Below the pieces are notes generated by a model that saw only the letters and a list, made by a program, of their open reading frames with translations, was not told the DNA's origin and made no database searches. 6,143 nt of DNA from JAJBWD01 sp041670885 (GTDB lineage: Bacteria; Bacillota; Clostridia; Clostridiales; Clostridiaceae), in the NCBI GenBank assembly GCA_041670885.1, contig JBAXYJ010000180.1, positions 1 to 6,143 on the forward strand. The letters run 5' to 3'. Numbering within the stretch: position 1 is the stretch's first letter; each line of letters begins with the position of its first letter. Positions 1 to 5,573 of this stretch are shown here, in pieces. Made by a program: the position numbers and the translations under genes.

Positions 1-19
1 TAATTATTTGTGCAGAAAG

Positions 20-26
20 AAGGTGA
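20..26 (+). promoter_or_regulatory. Ribosome binding site choosing the TTG start of the XdhC-family gene
   Basis: AAGGTGA lies 5 bases before TTG at 32. No comparable site precedes the TTG at 8 within the visible bases, and the ATG at 47 has no good purine tract at proper distance. This makes TTG 32 the best-supported start, although a start left of the window cannot be ruled out. Confidence 0.5.
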
Positions 27-31
27 AATTT

Positions 32-808
32 TTGGAATTGAATTTAATGCGTATTTTATATGAATATCAGGAAGCTGATAAAGAAGCAGCTCTAATTACA
101 GTTATATCATCAGAGAACATAAACAATTGCAGTATTGGTGATATGCTGCTAATTAATGCAGAGGGTACGCTACTTGCCGGCAACCTTGATAACGATATCA
201 TAAGAAAAAGAGCAGCTCAGCAGGGGAAAATCTGTATCGACAGGGGACTTTCACGCAAGGCGTTAATAAACCTTCCGGATGGTAATGCTGAGATTTTTGT
301 CAACAGTTTTTGTAATGAGGATAGACTGATAATAGCAGGAGCAGGTACAGTTTCACTTAACATTTATAAACTTGCCAGGACTGTGGGATATAAAATCACA
401 ATATTAGATAACAGACCGGATATGCTTACTAAGGAGAGATTTCCGGAAGCCTATGAGCTCCTTTTAGGTGATATCGCTGAAAATCTAAAGTTATGTTCAA
501 GTTCAATAAAAGAAAATACAAATATTGTGATAGCAACACACCACCATGAATTTGATGAGAAGTCACTTCAAACAGTAATTTCTTCTCCTGCCCGTTATAT
601 CGGAGTTTTAGGTAACAGCAGAAGGGTGGCAGGGTATTTCAAAAACCTTGAATCACTTAATATTTCTAATGAGCTTATGAATAGAGTACACTCACCTATA
701 GGTCTTGATATTGGCGGAAAAAGGACAGCTGAGATTGCACTGTCAGTTATGGCTGAAATTCAGGCTGTGAAATATCAGCGGCCAGGTGGTTTCATCAGTA
801 AGAAGTAG
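32..808 (+). CDS. XdhC/CoxI-family molybdenum cofactor maturation protein
   Basis: XdhC-family proteins bind molybdenum cofactor in the cytoplasm and help its sulfuration and insertion into xanthine dehydrogenase-type hydroxylases. The C-terminal Rossmann half is clear. Numbering from the TTG at 32 (258 aa), it has GAGTV at 103-107 after a hydrophobic strand, LDNRPD followed by an RFPEA stretch, THHHEFDE from 169, YIGVLGNSRR at 189-198 and HSPIGLDIG from 220, then EIALSVMAEI. The N-terminal half is weak: the family's GSSPR and GGG-containing motifs are replaced by SSENIN and LAGNLDND. I prefer TTG 32 because AAGGTGA (20-26) lies 5 bases upstream. TTG 8 and ATG 47 are in-frame alternatives, and the frame is open to the left edge, so a longer N-terminus is not excluded. 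The gene is 42 bases before the fmdE-like gene. Family assignment is sure; the client enzyme is unknown. Confidence 0.88.
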   Translation: MELNLMRILYEYQEADKEAALITVISSENINNCSIGDMLLINAEGTLLAGNLDNDIIRKRAAQQGKICIDRGLSRKALINLPDGNAEIFVNSFCNEDRLIIAGAGTVSLNIYKLARTVGYKITILDNRPDMLTKERFPEAYELLLGDIAENLKLCSSSIKENTNIVIATHHHEFDEKSLQTVISSPARYIGVLGNSRRVAGYFKNLESLNISNELMNRVHSPIGLDIGGKRTAEIALSVMAEIQAVKYQRPGGFISKK

Positions 809-834
809 TTCTGTAAACATTTATTAAAACATTT

Positions 835-845
835 GGAGGGAGAGG
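835..845 (+). promoter_or_regulatory. Strong ribosome binding site of the fmdE-like gene
   Basis: The purine run GGAGGGAGAGG ends 5 bases before ATG 851. It fixes the start at 851 and excludes the TTG at 833, whose codon overlaps the beginning of the site. Confidence 0.7.
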
Positions 846-850
846 TTAAT

Positions 851-1399
851 ATGGATAAGCATTTTGAAGAAGATTTGAAAAAAGCACGTGAATTTCATGG
901 CCATTTATGCAGCGGTATTATATTCGGTGTAAGAATAGCTCGAGCAGGATTGAATTATTTGGGAATTGAAGAGCCTGCAGAAAATAAAGATTTTATAGTG
1001 TTTGTAGAAGCAGACAGATGTTTGTCTGATGCTGTACAAGCTGTAACCGGATGTTCTCTGGGAAAAAGAAGGCTGAAGTGGATAGATTATGGTAAAATGG
1101 GTGCCAGCTTTATAGATATGAAAACACTTAAGGGTATAAGAATTGTTGTAAATACGAAGGAAAATCCGTCACCGGATCAGGATGCACTTTCTTTCTGGAA
1201 TCAGTTTACTGATGAACAAATTTTTAAATTTGAGAAGATTTTGGTAGATATCCGGCCTGAGGATTTGCCCGGGAGGCCTACCAGGAGTGTAAAATGTGAA
1301 GCCTGCCATGAAAAAGTTATGGATGGCAGGGAAATCATTAAGGATGGAAAGGTATTATGCAAGGCCTGTGCCGGCGATGCTTATTATAAAAAAATCTAA
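851..1399 (+). CDS. FmdE-family protein with C-terminal zinc-ribbon-like motif
   Basis: This 182-aa protein belongs to the FmdE family, named after a protein that copurifies with molybdenum formylmethanofuran dehydrogenase of methanogens and widely found in bacteria without that enzyme. FHGHLCSG at 15-22 is the family hallmark, with His16, His18 and Cys20 as likely metal ligands. EADRC (53-57), DAVQAVTGCSLGKRRL (60-75) and DYGK (79-82) follow in the usual order. The C-terminus carries two CxxC pairs (Cys149/Cys152 and Cys170/Cys173), which should form a zinc ribbon. ATG 851 is chosen because GGAGGGAGAGG (835-845) lies just upstream; an in-frame TTG at 833 overlaps that site and is unlikely. 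No formylmethanofuran dehydrogenase subunits are nearby, so the role is probably molybdenum/tungsten or other metal handling rather than methanogenesis. Family is certain, function unknown. Confidence 0.9.
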   Translation: MDKHFEEDLKKAREFHGHLCSGIIFGVRIARAGLNYLGIEEPAENKDFIVFVEADRCLSDAVQAVTGCSLGKRRLKWIDYGKMGASFIDMKTLKGIRIVVNTKENPSPDQDALSFWNQFTDEQIFKFEKILVDIRPEDLPGRPTRSVKCEACHEKVMDGREIIKDGKVLCKACAGDAYYKKI

Positions 1400-1414
1400 A
1401 AAGGGGAGAAAGAT

Positions 1415-2161
1415 ATGTGGGAGATATATGATGATCTAATTAATGAAATTCCTGAAAATTTGACAGTACTTGAATGTATGACTGCATCTTCCTGGACTCT
1501 TGTACGTTCGGAGCAGGGACTGGGTATTGCTATGACTATAAAAGGAGGTAAGAAGGGAACCAAACTTTGCAATATTGCCGGAATGAAGCTTAAAGAGCTT
1601 GCAAAATATTCAAAGTCATGGAATATGCTTGAAGCTTCACTGGGGATGGCTGCAATAAACTCAGCATTTAATAATCCCGGATTATTTTCAGATATTACCG
1701 GTAAGCCAATAGCTGAATCTGATGATTCGGAAAAGAACAATGCTTTTAAAATATTAGAACCGGAAATGAAAGATAAAAAAGTGGCAGTTATCGGCCATTT
1801 CCCGGAAATTGAGAAACTTGAAAATATATGCGAATTATCTATACTTGAAAGAGAACCACAGTCAGGTGATTATCCTGACCCGGCCTGTGAATATTTACTT
1901 CCGGAGCAGGATTTTGTATTCATAACCGGCACTGCATTTACAAACAAGACAATGCCCAGGTTAATTGAACTGTCTAAGAATGCTAAGATTGTTTTAGTAG
2001 GTCCCAGTGTACCGGTTTCCAAGGTTTTATTTAAATATGGGGTAAGCTTTATAGCGGGATGTATAACAATAGATGAAAAGCATATTTGGAAGACAGTTCA
2101 GGAAGGGGGGAAAATGAATATATTTAAAAACGGCGGTGCAATGGTATGCATTCATTCATGA
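1415..2161 (+). CDS. DUF4213/DUF364 protein, putative heavy-metal chelation
   Basis: This 248-aa protein has an N-terminal DUF4213 region (about 5-90) and a C-terminal DUF364 region (about 115-240). A Desulfitobacterium homologue has a known structure with an enolase-N-like domain plus a Rossmann-like domain, from which a heavy-metal chelating role was proposed; no reaction is established. Family signatures are WNMLEASLGMAAIN (69-82), KVAVIGHFPE (122-131), GDYPDPACEYLLPEQD (151-166), FITGTAFTNKTMPRL (169-183) and LVGPSVP (194-200). AAGGGGAG (1401-1408) precedes ATG 1415. It starts 15 bases after the fmdE-like stop and overlaps the permease gene at its end, so it is probably made together with the importer and acts on the imported metal or oxyanion. 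That is inference from context. No signal peptide is seen, so it should be cytoplasmic. Confidence 0.88.
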   Translation: MWEIYDDLINEIPENLTVLECMTASSWTLVRSEQGLGIAMTIKGGKKGTKLCNIAGMKLKELAKYSKSWNMLEASLGMAAINSAFNNPGLFSDITGKPIAESDDSEKNNAFKILEPEMKDKKVAVIGHFPEIEKLENICELSILEREPQSGDYPDPACEYLLPEQDFVFITGTAFTNKTMPRLIELSKNAKIVLVGPSVPVSKVLFKYGVSFIAGCITIDEKHIWKTVQEGGKMNIFKNGGAMVCIHS

Positions 2162-3144
2162 AAAAATCAGGACTTATTTTAGTTTTAGTTGCGGCATTTT
2201 TATTTTCCCTCAGCATTGGACGTTACATCATCCCCATTCGTCAGATAGGGTCAACAATTTTTTCTCACTATTTTAACGGTGTAAACGATGCCAATATGGA
2301 AACTGTCATATTTAATATAAGATTACCGCGAATTTTTGCCGGAATTCTTGTGGGTGCAGCTTTATCAACAGCGGGAGCGTCTTTTCAAGGAATGTTTAAA
2401 AATCCTTTAGTTTCCCCGGATATGCTGGGTGCTTCGGCTGGTGCAGGTTTTGGTGCCTGCCTGGCAATTCTTTTATCCCAGTCTGCACTTGTTATTCAGA
2501 TTATGGCATTTACCTTTGGCATTACAGCTGTGCTTATAGCCTATTTTGTTAATGTTATGCTTGATTATGAACCTACTATTAGTTTGGTTTTAGGCGGAAT
2601 ACTTGTCAGTACGTTATTTTCCTCAGGCACCGGTGCAATAAAGTATTTTGCAGATGCAAATGACAAGCTGCCGGCCATTACATACTGGCTTATGGGAAGT
2701 CTGTCATCTGTCACTAATAGTGATATATTAATGGTCTCTGTACCTATAGTTATAGGTTTTGTATCCCTTTTCCTGGTTCGCTGGAAATTGAACGTTCTTG
2801 CATTCGGCGAAGAGGAGGCTCGAACATTAGGGATTGATACTAGAAAACTCAGATTTATAGTAATAATAAGTTCCACATTAATTACATCTGCATCAGTTTC
2901 CATATGTGGCATGGTAGGATGGATTGGACTGGTAATTCCACATCTGGCACGTGCAGTTGTGGGCCCTGATTATAGAAAACTATTACCTGTAACTTTTATA
3001 TTTGGGTCAACTTTTTTACTGCTTATTGATGATATGGCACGCTGCCTTGGCGCTGTAGAAATACCACTGGGTATTCTGACATCATTGATGGGTGTACCAT
3101 TTTTTATTCTGATTTTCAAGCAAAATGTTAGGGGATGGAAGTAA
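2146..3144 (+). CDS. FecCD-family ABC transporter permease
   Basis: Integral membrane subunit of a BtuC/FecCD-type importer; such permeases act as pairs, and with only one permease gene here a homodimer is expected. It has many hydrophobic segments over 332 aa, the usual length. Family marks include RLPRIFAGILVGAALS, GASFQGMFKNPLVSPDMLG, the cytoplasmic coupling region around FGEEEARTLGID, GMVGWIGLVIPHLAR, and near the end DDMAR followed by EIPLGILTSLMGVPFF. Two starts are possible. ATG 2146 is preceded by a weak GGCGGTG (2132-2138). ATG 2158 overlaps the DUF364 stop as ATGA and would give a 328-aa protein beginning MKKSG, consistent with translational coupling. The substrate cannot be read from the sequence. 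FecCD-type systems carry ferric siderophores, haem, cobalamin and, in the Haemophilus MolBCA system, molybdate/tungstate; neighbours here favour the last. Confidence 0.93.
   Translation: MHSFMKKSGLILVLVAAFLFSLSIGRYIIPIRQIGSTIFSHYFNGVNDANMETVIFNIRLPRIFAGILVGAALSTAGASFQGMFKNPLVSPDMLGASAGAGFGACLAILLSQSALVIQIMAFTFGITAVLIAYFVNVMLDYEPTISLVLGGILVSTLFSSGTGAIKYFADANDKLPAITYWLMGSLSSVTNSDILMVSVPIVIGFVSLFLVRWKLNVLAFGEEEARTLGIDTRKLRFIVIISSTLITSASVSICGMVGWIGLVIPHLARAVVGPDYRKLLPVTFIFGSTFLLLIDDMARCLGAVEIPLGILTSLMGVPFFILIFKQNVRGWK
2158..2161 (+). other. ATGA stop/start overlap between DUF364 and permease genes
   Basis: The TGA of the DUF364 gene (2159-2161) overlaps an in-frame permease ATG at 2158. Such ATGA junctions commonly allow ribosomes to reinitiate. 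No good Shine-Dalgarno sequence lies at the proper distance from 2158, so the start may rely on coupling or may instead be ATG 2146. Confidence 0.5.
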
Positions 3145-3929
3145 TGCTTGAACTTAAAAATGTTTCTTACAGTTATGGGCAAAACAAAATACTGAGTGAT
3201 GTCTCATTTCGTGTTGAAACCGGTGAACTTGTTTGTGTGCTTGGTCCTAACGGTTGTGGTAAAACTACATTACTTAAGAATATTCTTGGACTCTTAACAC
3301 CATCTGGCGGTTCCATATTTATTGATGGCAAAGAAGTAAAAAGATTATCTCCCGGTAAACTTGCCCAGCTGATGGGCTATATTCCTCAGACCCATTCTCC
3401 GCCATTTCCTTATAAAGTGTTTGAAGTTGTACTTATGGGAAGAACGGCATATTTATCAAGACTTGCCATGCCTGATAAAAAAGATGAAGAGATTGCTTAT
3501 GATTCTTTAAAAAAACTTAATATTACACATTTAAAAGATAAAATTTATACTAAAATCAGCGGTGGAGAAAGACAGCTTGTTTTGATAGCCCGGGCTTTGG
3601 CCCAGCAGCCTAAAATACTGATTATGGATGAACCCACATCAAGCCTTGATTTTGGGAAACAGAATGTAGTGCTTGAACATGTTAGAATGCTTTCGCAGAA
3701 GGGAATAAGTATTCTTATGGTAACCCATGATCCGGCTCATGCTCTATTCTGTGCAGATAAAGTAATAACTATGAAGAAAGGGCATATATTAAAAATTGGA
3801 AATCCTAAAGACGTTATATCTGAAGATATGATGAAATATATGTATGAGACTGATGTTAAAATCGGTAAGGTTAAACTGCCTGATGAAAGGACAATATGTG
3901 TCTGTATTCCTGTTCCAAAGGTTTCTTAA
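3144..3929 (+). CDS. FecE-like ABC transporter ATP-binding protein
   Basis: Cytoplasmic ATPase that powers the importer. With ATG 3144 it has 261 aa, a normal length. Landmarks: Walker A GPNGCGKTT (34-42), Q-loop glutamine in YIPQ (Gln82), signature ISGGERQ (138-144), Walker B ILIMDEP (158-164), D-loop SSLD (166-169) and switch histidine in VTHD (His195). All catalytic elements are intact. The segment FPYKVFEVVLMGR (88-100) is typical of the FecE/BtuD-like subfamily that pairs with FecCD permeases. An in-frame ATG at 3135 adds three residues, but ATG 3144 shares its A with the permease stop TAA (3142-3144), has GGGG (3131-3134) 9 bases upstream and gives the usual MLELKNVSYSYG beginning, so I prefer it. 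The C-terminal extension of about 40 residues after the core is short and unremarkable. Confidence 0.95.
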   Translation: MLELKNVSYSYGQNKILSDVSFRVETGELVCVLGPNGCGKTTLLKNILGLLTPSGGSIFIDGKEVKRLSPGKLAQLMGYIPQTHSPPFPYKVFEVVLMGRTAYLSRLAMPDKKDEEIAYDSLKKLNITHLKDKIYTKISGGERQLVLIARALAQQPKILIMDEPTSSLDFGKQNVVLEHVRMLSQKGISILMVTHDPAHALFCADKVITMKKGHILKIGNPKDVISEDMMKYMYETDVKIGKVKLPDERTICVCIPVPKVS

Positions 3930-3960
3930 GTGAATATTATTAATAATAGATTAAATTTGA

Positions 3961-3966
3961 AAGGAG
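3961..3966 (+). promoter_or_regulatory. Ribosome binding site of the substrate-binding protein gene
   Basis: AAGGAG sits 9 bases before ATG 3976, within the 46-base gap that follows the ATPase gene. This is the only importer gene with its own canonical, non-overlapping site, fitting the usual need for more binding protein than permease and ATPase. Confidence 0.7.
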
Positions 3967-3975
3967 TTCAAACAA

Positions 3976-5076
3976 ATGAAAGGAAAAAAGAAATCTAAAA
4001 TTAATTCCCTGCTGATACTTTGTATGATAATCTGCTTAATATTTTCTGTCTTAACAGGCTGCAGGAAAAAAGCTGTAGCTGCTAAAGCTGCTACACAGAC
4101 AATTACTGATGATGCAGGAAGGAAGGTTACAATTCCCGCGAAAATTAATAAGTGCTATTATACCAGCCCTATAGGTATGATTATGGTATATTCCCTTGCC
4201 CCGGACAAAATGGCCGGGTGGTCAATGAAGCTGACGGATAAAGAAAAAAAATACATACCTGAAAAATATACATCTCTTCCGTTTTTGGGTGGCCTGCAAA
4301 TGAATGGTAAGATTAATACGGAAGAACTGGCCAAGGTTAAACCGGATGTAATATTCTCAATTGGTCCGGATGCTATCGACAAAACATCCGTAAGCACTGC
4401 TGATAAACTGCAGAAACAGCTTAATATCCCGGTTATCGTAGTAGACAGTAATATCGATAAGATGGATAAAGCCTATGCATTCTTGGGAAAAATACTGGAT
4501 TGCGAAGACAGGGCAAAAGAGCTTGCAGATTATTGCAATAATACTGTTAAAGAGGTTACAGCAGCAACCAAGGATATACCTGAAGAAAAAAGAGTCAGCG
4601 TTTACTATGCTGAAGGTCCAAAAGGTCTTGCTACTGAGCCAACCGGTTCCAGTCACGCTCTTGTCTTGGATATGGTTAATGGAATTAATGTTGCAAAGGT
4701 TAAGGCAAAAGGCGGAAGCGGTATGAGTGAAGTATCCATGGAGCAGGTTTTGTCTTGGAATCCCGGTGTAATAATATCCTGGGGTAAAGATGCCGGAGGC
4801 GCTTGTGATTTAATTAAAACCAGCACAGAATGGAAAAATATTAATGCTGTAAAGTCCGGCAAGGTTTATGAAATACCAAATGCACCTTTTAACTGGTTTG
4901 ATCGCCCGCCATCTGTAAACAGATATTTAGGTCTGAAGTGGCTGGCTGCAACTTTATATCCGGATACTTACAAAGTTGATATGGTTAAAGAAGTTAAGAA
5001 TTTTTATTCGCTTTTCTATCATACTGATTTGACTGATGCTGATGCAAAAGCTTTGCTTAAGAATTCAGTTCAATAG
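3976..5076 (+). CDS. ABC transporter substrate-binding lipoprotein, possible molybdate/tungstate binder
   Basis: Extracytoplasmic receptor delivering ligand to the FecCD-type permease. The 366-aa precursor starts with a lysine-rich n-region and a hydrophobic core, then the lipobox LTGC with Cys29 as the lipidated residue. The mature part opens with ITDDAGRKVTIP, standard for the periplasmic-binding-protein family joined by a long helix (Fe3+/B12 type). TEELAKVKPDVIFSIG ends the first lobe. In the second lobe, VSVYYAEGPKGLATEP and EQVLSWNPGVIISWG are seen, followed by a conspicuous NWFDRPPSVNRYLGLKWL at 306-323. That last motif differs from common siderophore binders, and I associate it with a clade of binding proteins whose ligands are uncertain. 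Neighbouring cofactor genes suggest molybdate or tungstate, as for Haemophilus MolA, but iron-siderophore or cobalt compounds remain possible. Confidence 0.92.
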   Translation: MKGKKKSKINSLLILCMIICLIFSVLTGCRKKAVAAKAATQTITDDAGRKVTIPAKINKCYYTSPIGMIMVYSLAPDKMAGWSMKLTDKEKKYIPEKYTSLPFLGGLQMNGKINTEELAKVKPDVIFSIGPDAIDKTSVSTADKLQKQLNIPVIVVDSNIDKMDKAYAFLGKILDCEDRAKELADYCNNTVKEVTAATKDIPEEKRVSVYYAEGPKGLATEPTGSSHALVLDMVNGINVAKVKAKGGSGMSEVSMEQVLSWNPGVIISWGKDAGGACDLIKTSTEWKNINAVKSGKVYEIPNAPFNWFDRPPSVNRYLGLKWLAATLYPDTYKVDMVKEVKNFYSLFYHTDLTDADAKALLKNSVQ

Positions 5077-5104
5077 ATAATCAGAAAGAGAGGATGCTTA
5101 TGTA

Positions 5105-5572
5105 ATGGAATTTGATAGTATTACACTTAATCCTGTAGGAATCGTAAAATCTGAAATAAAAGACGGGAAAATTATGCCCCTTAGCGGAGTTACGGCGAAA
5201 ATAGAAGTATTTCCAAAGTTCAAAAAAGCACTGGACCGTATTGATGAGAGTTCACATTTATGGATTTTGTCATGGCTTCATAAGGCACCCCGGAATAAAA
5301 TGAGGGTTGTGCCCAGAAAAGTGAATCCGTTATCAGATGAATTTGGCGTGTTTGCAATTAGATGCCCGGCGAGACCTAATCCTATCGCATTAACCTTAGT
5401 AGAGCTTAATAAGGTGGAAGATAACATTCTTTATGTTACCGGTCTTGATGCCATTGATGGGACGCCTGTTCTTGATATAAAGCCCTACTTTAAGAGTGAT
5501 ATAGTATTATCATTCCGGGCACCGGATATAAATCATAAAAAAGACAGTGATTCAGAAAAGTCAGGTGATTAA
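5105..5572 (+). CDS. TsaA/TrmO-like SAM-dependent methyltransferase domain protein
   Basis: The family type, E. coli TrmO (YaeB/TsaA), uses S-adenosylmethionine to N6-methylate t6A37 in certain tRNAs. This protein, 155 aa, contains just the TsaA beta-barrel domain and lacks the extra C-terminal region of the about 235-aa E. coli enzyme. Signatures: LNPVGIVKS at 8-16, SSHLWILSWLHKAP in the middle, GVFAIRCPARPNPIAL at 81-96 and DAIDGTPVLDIKPY at 115-128. The canonical middle motif is close to GVFATRSPxRPNPIGL, so Cys87 and Ala95 replace the usual Ser and Gly. The last 15 residues are charged and likely disordered. ATG 5105 follows GAGAGG (5088-5093) by 11 bases. It lies 28 bases after the binding-protein gene and one base before the MoeA-like gene. 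Placement in a metal-cofactor operon suggests a role other than, or besides, tRNA modification; this is inference. Confidence 0.87.
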   Translation: MEFDSITLNPVGIVKSEIKDGKIMPLSGVTAKIEVFPKFKKALDRIDESSHLWILSWLHKAPRNKMRVVPRKVNPLSDEFGVFAIRCPARPNPIALTLVELNKVEDNILYVTGLDAIDGTPVLDIKPYFKSDIVLSFRAPDINHKKDSDSEKSGD

Positions 5573-5573
5573 T

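Noticed and set aside
809..850. Possible promoter or terminator between the XdhC-like and FmdE-like genes
   Set aside because: The 42 bases hold a ribosome binding site but no GC-rich hairpin with a T-run and no convincing -35/-10 pair.
1396..1740. Open frame of 114 codons on the - strand opposite the start of the DUF364 gene
   Set aside because: It lies antisense to a well-recognised protein, shows no family resemblance and breaks the uniform + strand layout; a shadow frame.
2565..2912. Open frame of 115 codons on the - strand inside the permease gene, and a smaller one at 2970-3182
   Set aside because: Reverse complements of hydrophobic membrane-segment codons often stay open; no independent support.
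3935..3948. Perfect 14-base AT-only palindrome TATTATTAATAATA between the ATPase and binding-protein genes
   Set aside because: Such palindromes arise easily in AT-rich spacers. There is no second copy in the window, no GC stem and no U-tract, so neither an operator nor a terminator can be claimed.
4475..4726. Open frame of 83 codons on the + strand inside the binding-protein gene, and - strand frames at 4158-4397, 4357-4656 and 4653-4862
   Set aside because: All overlap the clearly coding lipoprotein frame, have low-complexity or unlikely compositions and lack proper ribosome binding sites.
2146..5076. Labelling the importer as iron-siderophore or cobalamin uptake
   Set aside because: This default comes from family names only. 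No siderophore, haem or corrinoid gene is nearby, while molybdenum-cofactor genes flank the importer; still, the ligand is unproven.
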